A DNA stretch of 21,395 bases from an uncultured Rhodospirillaceae bacterium (lineage in GTDB: Bacteria; Pseudomonadota; Alphaproteobacteria; RF32; CAG-239): assembly GCA_900313355.1 (NCBI GenBank), contig OMQZ01000167.1, positions 1-21,395 of the forward strand, written 5' to 3'. Shown here one piece after another: positions 1 to 8,381 of this stretch (position 1 is the stretch's first letter; every line of letters starts with the position of its first letter). A program made the translations under genes and the position numbers. A model generated the notes under the pieces. It ran no database searches. It saw only the letters and a program-made list of their open reading frames with translations, and was not told the DNA's origin.

Positions 1-111
1 AGCAGCAGCGGCTGAAACGCCCCATTTTTCTTCTAACATTTTTGATAAATCAGCAGCTTCCATAACTGTTAAAGCTGATAATTCGTCTACCAATTTGGCT
101 AAATCTGCCAT
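1..111 (-). CDS. rplL: 50S ribosomal protein L7/L12, N-terminal part (cut by window edge)
   Basis: Only the first 37 codons are present; the gene runs off the left edge. The visible protein starts [20 protein letters not shown] and reaches an alanine-rich stretch after KWGVSA. This is the N-terminal dimerisation domain of L7/L12, which docks on L10, followed by the start of the flexible hinge. L12 dimers form the ribosomal stalk that recruits and stimulates translational GTPases. The ATG is preceded by GGAG with a 7-base gap. The gene follows rplJ with 57 bases between them and no visible terminator, so the two are probably co-transcribed under the L10 leader. Confidence 0.95.
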   Translation of the reverse strand, partial: MADLAKLVDELSALTVMEAADLSKMLEEKWGVSAAAA

Positions 112-168
112 TCTTTTTCTCCAAATAAAATAAAATTAAAACTTTTTTTGTTAAATAACTCAAAAACC

Positions 169-651
169 TTAAGCGGCTTCTTTTTCGCTGTATGCTTTTG
201 TAACCCTTGCCAATTTTGATGCAGGAGCCTGCAAAAGACCGATAAGTTTTGCTCTGAGTTCGTCCATTGACGGAATGGTTGCCAAGCGTTTGATTTCATC
301 AATCGTTAAAGCACCTGTTCCCATCGCGCCACCGACAATAACGAGCTTTTCATTATCTTTAGCGAAGTTGACACAAGCTTTGCAGGCAGCAACAGGATCG
401 CTTGAATAAGCAATTGCTGTCGGACCTTTAAATAAATCAGCCAAGCCTTCAAATTTTGTATCTTTAAGAGCCAATTTTGTAATGCGGTTTTTTGTTACTC
501 TAAACCCGGCGCCTGCTTTGCGGACTGCGTTACGGAGCTCTGAAACTTCTGCAACCGTTAATCCCTTATAATGAGAAATAACGACAACTTCAGAACCGTT
601 AATCAGCTCGTGCAATTCGTCGAGTAATTGTTTCTTTTCATCGCGGTTCAC
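169..651 (-). CDS. rplJ: 50S ribosomal protein L10
   Basis: A 160-residue protein of normal L10 length (E. coli has 165). The N-terminal half holds the rRNA-binding domain, with the conserved SHYKGLTVAEVSELR segment and FRVTKNRITKLAL. The C-terminal helix, ending KLARVTKAYSEKEAA, is where L12 dimers bind. L10 anchors the stalk to 23S rRNA and, bound to L12, represses its own mRNA in the species studied. The start is a GTG, chosen because GGAGACC lies 5-8 bases upstream and the first residues (NRDEKK) fit the family. Upstream are a recognisable L10 leader and a strong promoter. The usual neighbours rplK-rplA are absent; a deoxynucleoside-salvage operon lies there instead. Confidence 0.97.
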   Translation of the reverse strand: MNRDEKKQLLDELHELINGSEVVVISHYKGLTVAEVSELRNAVRKAGAGFRVTKNRITKLALKDTKFEGLADLFKGPTAIAYSSDPVAACKACVNFAKDNEKLVIVGGAMGTGALTIDEIKRLATIPSMDELRAKLIGLLQAPASKLARVTKAYSEKEAA

Positions 652-777
652 TTTATGGTCTCCACTAAAAAATTTTTACCATACCACAAACAAAAACAAT
701 CGCTTGCCATTATTTGCGGCAACCAAATCTGTCCGATTAAGGGGAGAAAAAATCGATTATAAAAAACCTTCTTTTGA

Positions 778-840
778 ACTCCGTCTATGTAGGAAATTAA
801 GGTCAAAACAAGTTTGTCCGCCTACAGTCTTGGACAGAGT
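778..840 (-). promoter_or_regulatory. Ribosomal protein L10 leader (autoregulatory mRNA element)
   Basis: Read on the minus strand, an outer stem ACTCTGTC/GACGGAGT (8 pairs, one G-U) encloses CAAGA, an inner stem TGTAGG/CCTACA and the internal-loop segment CTTAATTT. The strings GTCCAAGACTGTAGG and CCTACATAGACGG closely match, from memory, the E. coli rplJ leader (GTCCAAGACCGCAGG and CTGCGTAGACGG), including the AAGA and CTTAAT internal-loop elements bound by the L10-L12 complex. Differences within the inner stem preserve pairing. The element lies inside the leader, about 125 bases before the rplJ start, and probably represses rplJL when L10-L12 is in excess. Confidence 0.88.
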
Positions 841-851
841 GACAACTTATG

Positions 852-877
852 AAAGGTCATCACTTGAGCGACCTTTT
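852..877 (-). other. Hairpin at the 5' end of the rplJ leader
   Basis: AAAGGTC and GACCTTT form a 7-pair stem around an 11-12 base loop at the predicted start of the rplJ transcript. No run of T follows on either strand, so it is not a convincing terminator. It may stabilise the 5' end of the leader RNA. The position relative to the promoter is seen; the role is inferred. Confidence 0.35.
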
Positions 878-901
878 ATATGAAAAAAAATCATCTGTCA
901 A
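875..901 (-). promoter_or_regulatory. Sigma-70-type promoter of rplJL
   Basis: On the minus strand there is a perfect -35 TTGACA (896-901), a 15-base spacer and TATAAA (875-880). TAAAAG two bases further on is an alternative -10 with a 17-base spacer. Transcription would begin near 868, giving a leader of roughly 215 bases that contains the L10 element. The promoter lies in the gap after deoA, so rplJL does not depend on read-through from the nucleoside operon. Confidence 0.75.
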
Positions 902-936
902 GTATATTTTTTATGTTTCTGTAAAAAAGAATTTCT

Positions 937-2241
937 TTACTTTATTTCTTCCAAAACCACAGGTGTTGCTTGAGGCTTATCACCGATTTGAATAAATTGA
1001 TGAATCTTGTTTTCAACCTTTTCAAAATCCGATTCGCTTTGAGCATGAATAAAGCACAACGGTGTTTTATCATCAACTTTATCGCCGATTTGGCAAAAGT
1101 TTGTAAAACCTGTTGCGTGGTCAATTTCTTGCTTTGGATGCGTTCTTCCGCCTTTCAGTTCAATAAGCAAAAGACCGATATCGCGTGTTGACATCTCCCG
1201 AACATATCCCGCTTCCTTGGCAAAAACAGGCGCAACAAACGAGGCTTTCGGCATATAATCACTTGCATGATCAGCAAAATCAGCCGGTCCGCCTAAGGCT
1301 TTAACCATCTTTGAAAAACATTCCAATGCCTCACCTGAAGATAAAACTTTTTCAATTTTTGCATACGCGTCATCTTTATCGATTGCAAGTTTTGAGTTGA
1401 TTAAAATTTGCGCACAAAGAGCTTTGGTAACCATATCAAGACGTGCATTAACATTTTGATTTTTCAAATATTGAACCGACTCAATTACCTCCAAAGCATT
1501 TCCGACCGTATATCCCAAAACAGAATTCATATCGGTTAAAAGGGCTGTGGTTTTTGTTCCCGCATCATTTGCCACTTGTACGATAGAATGTGCGAGTGCC
1601 CCTGCATCATCTACATTTTCCATAAACGCACCGTTTCCGAACTTCACATCCATCACAAGTGTTTGCAAACCCGCCGCCAATTTTTTAGACAAGATTGAAG
1701 CTGTAATAAGCGGAATAGATTCAACTGTTGCACAAACATCTCGAACAGCATAAATACGCTTGTCAGCCGGCGCCAAATTACCTGTTTGCCCTATAATAGC
1801 GCACCCGACTTTTTCAACCGTTTTCTTAAAAACCGAATTTGAAGGGGCTGTTTGATAACCATGAATTGAATCTAATTTATCAAGCGTTCCGCCCGTATGT
1901 CCCAAACCTCTGCCCGAAATCATCGGTACATATGCCCCCAATGCCGCCAAAATCGGACCTAACACAAGACTAACTTTGTCTCCGACACCGCCTGTTGAAT
2001 GCTTATCAACCACAGGTCCGTTCAAATTCCAACTCAAAACATCACCGCTGTCACGCATTTCAAGTGTCAAATCGACAGTTTCTTCTTTATTTAAACCGTT
2101 CAAAAAACAAGCCATTGTGAATGAACCTATTTGAGCATCCGAAATTTCTTCGCTTGTAACTCCTTTAACAAAAAAATTAATTTCCTCTCGGCTCAAAACT
2201 TCATTATTTCTTTTATGACGAATAATCTCTTGAGGTAACAT
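937..2241 (-). CDS. deoA: Thymidine phosphorylase (pyrimidine-nucleoside phosphorylase family)
   Basis: A 434-residue protein of standard length for the family. It splits thymidine or deoxyuridine with phosphate into the free base and deoxyribose-1-phosphate. The N-terminus (QEIIRHKRNNEVLSREEI) matches the family's helical domain. The phosphate-binding loop KHSTGGVGDK lies near residues 80-89, and the signature SGRGLGHTGGTLDKLD near 109-124. The last position of that motif is usually Glu (KLES); here it is Asp, a conservative change. It is the last gene of the cdd-punA-deoA operon, with one base between the punA stop and its ATG. DeoA and the broader-specificity Pdp cannot be separated by eye, so the substrate range is an inference. 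Confidence 0.93.
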   Translation of the reverse strand: MLPQEIIRHKRNNEVLSREEINFFVKGVTSEEISDAQIGSFTMACFLNGLNKEETVDLTLEMRDSGDVLSWNLNGPVVDKHSTGGVGDKVSLVLGPILAALGAYVPMISGRGLGHTGGTLDKLDSIHGYQTAPSNSVFKKTVEKVGCAIIGQTGNLAPADKRIYAVRDVCATVESIPLITASILSKKLAAGLQTLVMDVKFGNGAFMENVDDAGALAHSIVQVANDAGTKTTALLTDMNSVLGYTVGNALEVIESVQYLKNQNVNARLDMVTKALCAQILINSKLAIDKDDAYAKIEKVLSSGEALECFSKMVKALGGPADFADHASDYMPKASFVAPVFAKEAGYVREMSTRDIGLLLIELKGGRTHPKQEIDHATGFTNFCQIGDKVDDKTPLCFIHAQSESDFEKVENKIHQFIQIGDKPQATPVVLEEIK

Positions 2242-2242
2242 A

Positions 2243-3043
2243 TTATTTCTCCAAAAATTTCAAAACAAGACCTTGTAAATCAACTGCTGCTTGGCGCGCT
2301 TCAAAGAGTGTTTCTTCGTGGCTCAAAGCCGTAGTCTGAATATCCGCACTTTGATTCGTAATCACTGAAATTCCGACAACTTTCATTCCAAAATAAACAG
2401 AGGCGATCACTTCAGGCACGGTCGACATTCCGACAGCATCCGCACCCATTAAGCGAAACGCTTTAATTTCAGCTTTTGTCTCAAAATTCGGTCCCACAAC
2501 AAAAAAATACGTCCCCTCATAAAGCTTGATTTGGTTTTCTCTTGCTGTCGTTCGCATTCTTTCCTGCAAATCTTTATCATAAGCATTGCTCATATCAGGA
2601 AATCTCGGCCCTTCTTGATCATTGTTTAAACCGATTAACGGATTCTGTCCCGAAAAATTAATATGATCCGTAATCATCATCAACGAACCCGCCGGCATAT
2701 CAGCTCTCAAAGATCCTGCTGCATTTGTTGCAATCACTTCCCTAATGCCGATTTTTTCAAAAGATGACATCATATCTTTCACAAGAGCCGGAGAATGACC
2801 TTCATACAAGTGATAGCGGCCGTTCATACACAACACTTTTTTTGAACCTAAAGTTCCCGCAATCAATTCCCCTTTATGACCGGCCACACTGATTTTCGGA
2901 AAACCGATTTGCGTATATGGCACAACAATTTTATTTTCAATTTTATCTGCCAAAACGCTCAAACCCGACCCGAGAATAATCAAAACAGTCGGATCAAAAC
3001 CATTTAAGGCCGTCTTTATATTTTGAACATAAGTTTCGATCAT
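2243..3043 (-). CDS. punA: Purine-nucleoside phosphorylase, trimeric (PunA/XapA) class
   Basis: A 266-residue enzyme that cleaves inosine, guanosine and their deoxy forms with phosphate to give the base and (deoxy)ribose-1-phosphate. Motifs of the trimeric class are clear: ILGSGLS with Ser26, GRYHLYEGH with Arg76 and His78, NAAGSL near 107, GPNFET with Glu187, GMSTVPEV near 205, and VITN with the base-binding Asn230. Asn rather than Asp at that position fits a 6-oxopurine preference, as in mammalian-type PNP. Its ATG overlaps the cdd stop by four bases (ATGA), so translation is coupled. Hexameric DeoD is a different fold and is excluded by these motifs. Confidence 0.93.
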   Translation of the reverse strand: MIETYVQNIKTALNGFDPTVLIILGSGLSVLADKIENKIVVPYTQIGFPKISVAGHKGELIAGTLGSKKVLCMNGRYHLYEGHSPALVKDMMSSFEKIGIREVIATNAAGSLRADMPAGSLMMITDHINFSGQNPLIGLNNDQEGPRFPDMSNAYDKDLQERMRTTARENQIKLYEGTYFFVVGPNFETKAEIKAFRLMGADAVGMSTVPEVIASVYFGMKVVGISVITNQSADIQTTALSHEETLFEARQAAVDLQGLVLKFLEK

Positions 3044-3438
3044 TTTTTCAAATCCTCATGAAAAGAAAAAGGCAACAGCTCATCGATTCGGTAAGAAAAA
3101 CGAATCTCGTTCAAATCAGCGCTGTGGACCATCGTATCTTTATTTGAAAACTCTAAGATTCGTTGCAAACAAGCACCACACGGCATAATCGGATTTTGAC
3201 TGTCTGCAACAACAACTATTGCCGCAATTTCATATTCCCCCGCGCTAACCATCGCCGCAATTGCACCCGCTTCAGCACAAGTCCCGCAAGGGTACGAAAC
3301 ATTTTCAGCATTTGCTCCTTTATAAATATGCCCTTTTTTTGTGAGAACGGCTGCTCCGACCTTAAAGTTCGAATATGGTGCATATGCATTATTTCTAGCC
3401 TCAAGTGCTTGTTTAAAAAGTTTTTTGAGATCCGACAT
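3040..3438 (-). CDS. cdd: Cytidine deaminase, small homotetrameric type
   Basis: A 132-residue protein, the usual length of tetrameric CDA. It hydrolyses cytidine and deoxycytidine to uridine and deoxyuridine, which feed the phosphorylase two genes downstream. Zinc ligands are visible as Cys54 in TCAE and Cys87/Cys90 in PCGAC; Glu56 is the catalytic proton shuttle. The ribose-binding NAEN motif lies near 43-46. The family usually reads CAERTA at the active-site helix; here it is CAEAGA. The ATG is preceded by AAAGGC with an 8-base gap. It is the first gene of the operon, divergent from the AsmA-family gene across about 105 bases. Confidence 0.94.
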   Translation of the reverse strand: MSDLKKLFKQALEARNNAYAPYSNFKVGAAVLTKKGHIYKGANAENVSYPCGTCAEAGAIAAMVSAGEYEIAAIVVVADSQNPIMPCGACLQRILEFSNKDTMVHSADLNEIRFSYRIDELLPFSFHEDLKK

Positions 3439-3470
3439 TTTTATTTGCCTTTGTTTAAAAAAATTAATTG

Positions 3471-3500
3471 ATTATAAAGATAATATACATTATTCTAACA
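3471..3500 (-). promoter_or_regulatory. Possible promoter of the cdd-punA-deoA operon
   Basis: A perfect -10 TATAAT lies at 3471-3476 on the minus strand, 33 bases before the cdd ATG. The matching -35 region (GTTAGA or TGTTAG) is a poor fit, so the operon may need an activator or the -35 is degenerate. Only the -10 is well supported. Confidence 0.35.
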
Positions 3501-3543
3501 ATTGGCAAAGACTTTTTTGTATTTGATACAGGAGAATTATTTC

Positions 3544-6500
3544 GTGTTTAAGAAAATTTTTTTCGGCTTACTATTACTGATAATAATAGCCTTTGGCGGC
3601 CTTTCATACTACGTTTCAACGATTAACTGGAACCGTTACAAAACAAAAATAACCAACCAAATTGAAGATGTGACCGGTAAAAAAGTTGTCATCAATGGTC
3701 AAATTAGCTTAAAATTTTTGCCAAAGCCTCATTTACGCGCCAACGACATCAAAATTTACAATTCCGAAGACAGAAAGCTCTCAGAACCGATTGCTGAAGT
3801 TAAAGAAATGGTTACGGATTTAAGCTTAATGCCCCTGATCCATAAACGTTTTGTTATTGATAAGATGAATTTAGTCGACGCTAAAGTTCTGATTGAATTT
3901 TTAGACAATGGAAAAACAAACTGGTATTCCGACATCAATCAAAATCAAAATTTCAATTTGGCAGGTGTCGATATTGCTTTCAACAGCGTTATGCTCCAAA
4001 ATTCAACAGTACGCATTATTGACAAAGCCCTTAAACTGGACGTTTTACTCAACAAATTAAATGCCGACATTTCAGCTCAAAGCCTGATAGGGCCGTTCAG
4101 AATTGACGGAAACTTCATTAAAGACAACACGCCTGCGGGCTTTGCCCTTAACGTCGGAACTTTAACTGAAAGCTTTGCAACTTCCTTAAACCTTGTGTTA
4201 ACCCATCCGTCCTCCGACAGTTATGCCAGATTTGATGGTTCCGTACAATCAAACAACAGCGAAATTCAAGGCAATTTTACAATAGAATCTCAAAAGCCCT
4301 CAACCTTCCTAAACACCATTTCAAGCCAAACTTTGCTGCCGGAAGAATATAATTACCCCTTAGCTGCTTCAATTGAGCTTTCCGTCAACCCCCGCCAGAT
4401 TGACCTTTCAAGCTTTGTCGTTAAATACGGCGAACGTTTGGCCGGATCCGGAAAAGTCTTAATTCCGCTTCAGAGCATAACAAATGACCGCAAAAAAATA
4501 GATGTTGTTTTTGAAATGACTGACCTTGATCTGATGCCGCTCAGCATCGTTTTAACAGAATACCTGAAAAAATTCGATGAAGGAAGAAAAACTTTTGAAC
4601 CTGCGCTGGAATATGATGTCATTGCCGATATTGTGGCAACACGCGCTCACTACAATAACGATATTATTCGAAACTTCAAACTCAGTGCTGATATCATCAA
4701 TAACATCTTAACCATCAAAGACTTATCTGGTTTGTTCCCCGGCGACACCGAAATTTCATTAACCGGTGATATTTTTGAAAATGAAAAACAATTATCCTAT
4801 AATTTGAAAACGAAAGCTCTAAGCCAAGATTTTCTCAAATTCCTTGAATTTACGGGCCACAAACCTCAAACATACGCTCAAAGCACCTATCGAAACGCCA
4901 GATCGGTTTTTGAAATTTCAGGAAATTTAAAACAAATCAAAATCATGCCCTTTGAATTCGGTCTGGATAAAATAGATGTCACCGGTGCGATTGGTATAAA
5001 ACGCGACCGCAAAAATATGTACTTTTTATCTCTTCAAAGCGAAAACATTAATTTTGACAATTATTTAAAACCTTTGAGTGATGAAAATAAGGATTCTTCT
5101 TTCGCAGACAAAGTCAAACTTTTCTTAAATGATTTCAAATTCTTCAACAAGACGGATATGCACGCTGAACTTGCATTAAAACTTGGTATTTATAATAACA
5201 CCGCGTTTGAAAATTTGAACATCAATCTTGATGCAAATGATGGTGTGGTAAACATCAAAAAATTTGACATTGACCAAATAGCATCGTCAAAACTACAATT
5301 ACAAGGAAAGATTTCAAACATTGGAAATAATCCGACATTTGAAAACTTTAAATGCAACTTTGAAACAGACAATTTTGCAACATTTAAAAACAAACTAGGT
5401 CTTAATTTGCCTGATTGGCCTCTATTTAAAACAGCCAATACTTTTCAAACGCAAAGTATCCTTTCCGGAACGCTTGACAATGCAAACATTAACATTGCTT
5501 CTAAGGTAGAAAAAATCAACACAAATTATACCGGTAAAATTTTCAGACAGGATCAAAAACTCTATTGGCGCGGAAATTTAGAATTAAAAGCGCCTGATTT
5601 TGTAGATTTTGCAAACCAAATCAATTTAGACTACAATCCGGATAATTTGGCAGCCAACGTATTCAATTTCAAGGCCGATATAGAAGGCTCATTTAACAAT
5701 TGGCGCGCAAAAAACATGGATTCTTTTATCGGAGCGAACAACTTTACGGGAGCATTTGCTTACCTCAAAAAAGACGACAAACCTGCAATTAAAGCAAACA
5801 TTGCAGCCAACATGTTTGAATTTGATCGTTTTATATCTATGCCGAGCAAAAATCTGGCTCAAAAAACGAAAAAAGAAGCCCATACATTTATAGAAAGACC
5901 TTCTTTTGATAAAACACCGGTCAATTATGATGTTTTCAAAAACTTTGATTTAATCGGAAAATTCAAAATCAAAAATTTAAGTTACATTGATTCGTATATC
6001 GAAAACGTCGACTTTTTAATGAACATCTCAAACGGAAACATTGAAGTCAAAAATTTGACCGCTACAAAGAATACGGCTCCGATGAACATAAACTTTGTAA
6101 TTACAAACACCCAAACGCCGACGATTAAAGGCGATTTAACCCTGACGAACTATCCTCTCGAAAATTTCGGCGGATCAATTTACAATATCAAAAAAGGACA
6201 ATTAAGCCTCAAAGCAAATTATGAAAGCCAGGCTTCATCAATTGAAAGTTTTATCAATAATATGCAATCCAAACTTTCTGCCGAACTGACCAAAGCCGAA
6301 GTTGAAGGAATTGATATTGAAATCATAGAAGACGATCTCTCAAAACGGAATAAATCAGATGATTTTGATTCATTCTTAAAAACAAACCTTTCTTCCGGCA
6401 AAAGCGCCTTTGAAGTCATTTCAGCTGCTTTTGATGTTCAAAAAGGCGATTTTATAATCTCAGATGGTGCCATGTTATCCCCGTTAGTAACGATTGACAT

Positions 6501-7848
6501 TTCCGGAAACGGATCGTTCGTCGACTGGAATATGAACACAGCCTTTAAGATGAGATTTAATCGACTGACCGATCAAAATTTGCCCATAACATTCCACCTA
6601 AAGGAAAACATCTCTAATCCCGTTTTGTCTGTTGATGCAAGTGAATTAAAAAACAAATATGATTCACATTGGGCAAAAATCGAGCAAGAAGCGAAAGAAA
6701 AAGAAGAAGCAAGACTTGCCGCCTTAAAGAAAAGAATGAGTGAAACTCAAGAAAGAAGATTAAAGCAGGTTAACTTAATTACGGCTGAAATTAATCCGCG
6801 TATTCAAAGATATAAGCCATTCAGCTCTGATGCACGCATCAGAAGTGTTTACGAAAGTATTGACATCCAAGCCCAAGAAATGTTAGCCGAGCTTCGCAAA
6901 ATTGAAAACAAAGCCATGGGACAATACGAAGATAAAGATATTGATGAATTCAACTTAAAGCTCGACATTTATGACCCGCTTTTAACCGAATTGATCACTC
7001 AGCTTGACGATAACTATATTTTCGATTTAAGACTCCATATTGCAAACACCTATAAAACAATTTCTGATATTTACGAAAATTCCGTTGAAAAATCAAAGAA
7101 CTATCAAAACACTCTGAACTCATATGCAATGCGTTTAGTCCAGCTTAACTCGCTTGTTGTGCTCAATGAATTGGTAGAAGTCAAAAGCGGTAGAGATTCA
7201 ATTGAAGAGTCGATCAGAAAAATTGCTGACATGTATACAGATGCTTTCAAAATTAAAGAAGTTGCCGACAATGAAAACAAAATACCAATGCTCGATAAAC
7301 ATTATTCTTCATTGTCAGACATTTATCAAAAATCATCCGCCGAATTAAGAAAATTGAACACTAATTTGGAAGATCTGTTCATTTTCATCCAAGATGTCAT
7401 ATACTTCGAACAAACCGGAAAGCATAAAACCCAGCCCAAACAAAATACTCAAATTCAAGAACAACCTTCCGTTAAACAGTCTGAGTTGGTACAATCTTCG
7501 GATGTAAAAGAGGTTGAAGCAGTAACTGAAGAAATGCAATCACCTCAAAAATTTGAAGAACAAAAAGAACCTGAAACAATTTCTGAACCGCTTAAACAAA
7601 ACGAACCTCAAGCTCCTTCAGAAGTTACAGAGCCCGTTCAAGATCAACCTGAACCCGAAATTGAAGAACCTGAACAGCCGCTCTTAATTGAAATAACTGA
7701 TGACTATACATCTAAAACAAGATTAAGCGGAACAGTCACCAAAAAAGGTAAAAAAAGTGAAATAATACAACAAAAACAAGATGATAAGCCTTTATTAAGG
7801 CCAATTGTCGGCGAAGTCTTGATTGACGGAAATGTAACAAGAAATTAA
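3544..7848 (+). CDS. Very large AsmA-family protein with a C-terminal coiled-coil and Pro/Glu-rich extension
   Basis: The frame is open from TTG 3502, but the likely start is GTG 3544, because AGGAG lies nine bases before it and translation there begins directly with a membrane anchor (MFKKIFFGLLLLIIIAFGGL). The product is 1434 residues. After the single N-terminal transmembrane helix comes an AsmA-type N-terminal module (NWNRYKTKITNQIEDVTGKK, then GQISLKFLPKPHLRANDI), then long beta-rich repeats ending in an AsmA C-terminal-like region (near 850-1035). AsmA proteins are inner-membrane-anchored, mostly periplasmic, and linked to lipid transport to the outer membrane. From about residue 1040 a charged helical segment (EQEAKEKEEARLAALKKRM) and long helices follow, then a tail at about 1290-1390 rich in Pro, Glu, Gln and Lys. 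That tail is unlike the family core. No terminator follows; a new promoter starts two bases after the stop. Confidence 0.88.
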   Translation: MFKKIFFGLLLLIIIAFGGLSYYVSTINWNRYKTKITNQIEDVTGKKVVINGQISLKFLPKPHLRANDIKIYNSEDRKLSEPIAEVKEMVTDLSLMPLIHKRFVIDKMNLVDAKVLIEFLDNGKTNWYSDINQNQNFNLAGVDIAFNSVMLQNSTVRIIDKALKLDVLLNKLNADISAQSLIGPFRIDGNFIKDNTPAGFALNVGTLTESFATSLNLVLTHPSSDSYARFDGSVQSNNSEIQGNFTIESQKPSTFLNTISSQTLLPEEYNYPLAASIELSVNPRQIDLSSFVVKYGERLAGSGKVLIPLQSITNDRKKIDVVFEMTDLDLMPLSIVLTEYLKKFDEGRKTFEPALEYDVIADIVATRAHYNNDIIRNFKLSADIINNILTIKDLSGLFPGDTEISLTGDIFENEKQLSYNLKTKALSQDFLKFLEFTGHKPQTYAQSTYRNARSVFEISGNLKQIKIMPFEFGLDKIDVTGAIGIKRDRKNMYFLSLQSENINFDNYLKPLSDENKDSSFADKVKLFLNDFKFFNKTDMHAELALKLGIYNNTAFENLNINLDANDGVVNIKKFDIDQIASSKLQLQGKISNIGNNPTFENFKCNFETDNFATFKNKLGLNLPDWPLFKTANTFQTQSILSGTLDNANINIASKVEKINTNYTGKIFRQDQKLYWRGNLELKAPDFVDFANQINLDYNPDNLAANVFNFKADIEGSFNNWRAKNMDSFIGANNFTGAFAYLKKDDKPAIKANIAANMFEFDRFISMPSKNLAQKTKKEAHTFIERPSFDKTPVNYDVFKNFDLIGKFKIKNLSYIDSYIENVDFLMNISNGNIEVKNLTATKNTAPMNINFVITNTQTPTIKGDLTLTNYPLENFGGSIYNIKKGQLSLKANYESQASSIESFINNMQSKLSAELTKAEVEGIDIEIIEDDLSKRNKSDDFDSFLKTNLSSGKSAFEVISAAFDVQKGDFIISDGAMLSPLVTIDISGNGSFVDWNMNTAFKMRFNRLTDQNLPITFHLKENISNPVLSVDASELKNKYDSHWAKIEQEAKEKEEARLAALKKRMSETQERRLKQVNLITAEINPRIQRYKPFSSDARIRSVYESIDIQAQEMLAELRKIENKAMGQYEDKDIDEFNLKLDIYDPLLTELITQLDDNYIFDLRLHIANTYKTISDIYENSVEKSKNYQNTLNSYAMRLVQLNSLVVLNELVEVKSGRDSIEESIRKIADMYTDAFKIKEVADNENKIPMLDKHYSSLSDIYQKSSAELRKLNTNLEDLFIFIQDVIYFEQTGKHKTQPKQNTQIQEQPSVKQSELVQSSDVKEVEAVTEEMQSPQKFEEQKEPETISEPLKQNEPQAPSEVTEPVQDQPEPEIEEPEQPLLIEITDDYTSKTRLSGTVTKKGKKSEIIQQKQDDKPLLRPIVGEVLIDGNVTRN

Positions 7849-7849
7849 C

Positions 7850-7876
7850 TGGACAACTCAAATTTTGTATTATAAA
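7850..7876 (+). promoter_or_regulatory. Promoter of the secreted repeat-protein gene
   Basis: TGGACA (7850-7855) is separated by 15 bases from TATAAA (7871-7876), the same geometry as the rplJ promoter. It begins two bases after the stop codon of the AsmA-family gene and 20 bases before the next ATG, so the small gene can be expressed on its own. Confidence 0.5.
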
Positions 7877-7895
7877 ATGGAATTGTGAGGTTGAA

Positions 7896-8381
7896 ATGAA
7901 GAAATTATTGGCATATTTGATGATAGCGATTTTATATACCGCCGCCGTCCACGCATCGACGGAAGATGGAAATATGCCTATCACAACCATCAAACACCTC
8001 TATTGCAACACAGAACACGGCATCATCATCTGCACAAATCACAGATTTGAACCCTACACCGGCATCATTAAAGAAGAATATCCGAACGGGCATTTGAAAA
8101 TGATGGCCTACTATAAAAACGGCAAAGCAAACGGCTTGAGAAAAGAATATTACGACAACGGCCAACTAAAAGAAGAAGGCTACTACAAAAACGGAAAGTT
8201 GGACGGTCTTGTCATCTCATATTATAAAAACGGACTGCTTGAAGAAGAAGCTTACTATAAAGACGGAAAGATTGACGGCCGCTGGAAACTATATAACGAC
8301 AAAGGCGGCATCCAAAACGAAAAATATTTTGATAACGGCACTGAAACTTCAGCTTCCGCATATGGTTATCAATATCAATAA
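7896..8381 (+). CDS. Secreted MORN-variant (YwqK-like) repeat protein
   Basis: A 161-residue protein with a Sec signal peptide (MKKLLAYLMIAILYTAAVHA, probable cut after the AHA-type site at residue 20). From about residue 58 there are four repeats of 22-24 residues with the pattern Y-x-N-G-x-L-x-x-E-x-Y-Y-K-N-G-K-x-D-G, typical of the MORN_2/YwqK repeat fold of short beta hairpins. Such repeats are often labelled antitoxin YwqK, but no toxin gene is adjacent and this copy is exported, so that label should not be transferred. Two cysteines (CNTEHGIIIC) precede the repeats. GAGG stands five bases before the ATG. The stop overlaps the convergent acetyltransferase gene by seven bases. Function unknown; a periplasmic or outer-membrane scaffold is a guess. 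Confidence 0.85.
   Translation: MKKLLAYLMIAILYTAAVHASTEDGNMPITTIKHLYCNTEHGIIICTNHRFEPYTGIIKEEYPNGHLKMMAYYKNGKANGLRKEYYDNGQLKEEGYYKNGKLDGLVISYYKNGLLEEEAYYKDGKIDGRWKLYNDKGGIQNEKYFDNGTETSASAYGYQYQ

Noticed and set aside
852..877. AAAGGTC/GACCTTT hairpin as terminator of the cdd-punA-deoA operon
   Set aside because: No T-run follows on either strand, and it lies downstream of the rplJ -10 box, so it is more likely part of the rplJ leader.
3502..3543. Upstream TTG start for the AsmA-family gene
   Set aside because: It has no ribosome site and would place 14 extra residues before the membrane anchor. GTG 3544 has AGGAG at the right distance.
7896..8381. Toxin-antitoxin module suggested by YwqK-type repeats
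   Set aside because: The protein has a signal peptide, and neither neighbour (AsmA-family protein, GNAT enzyme) fits a cognate toxin. The GNAT gene is convergent, longer than typical toxin acetyltransferases and coupled to a membrane protein.
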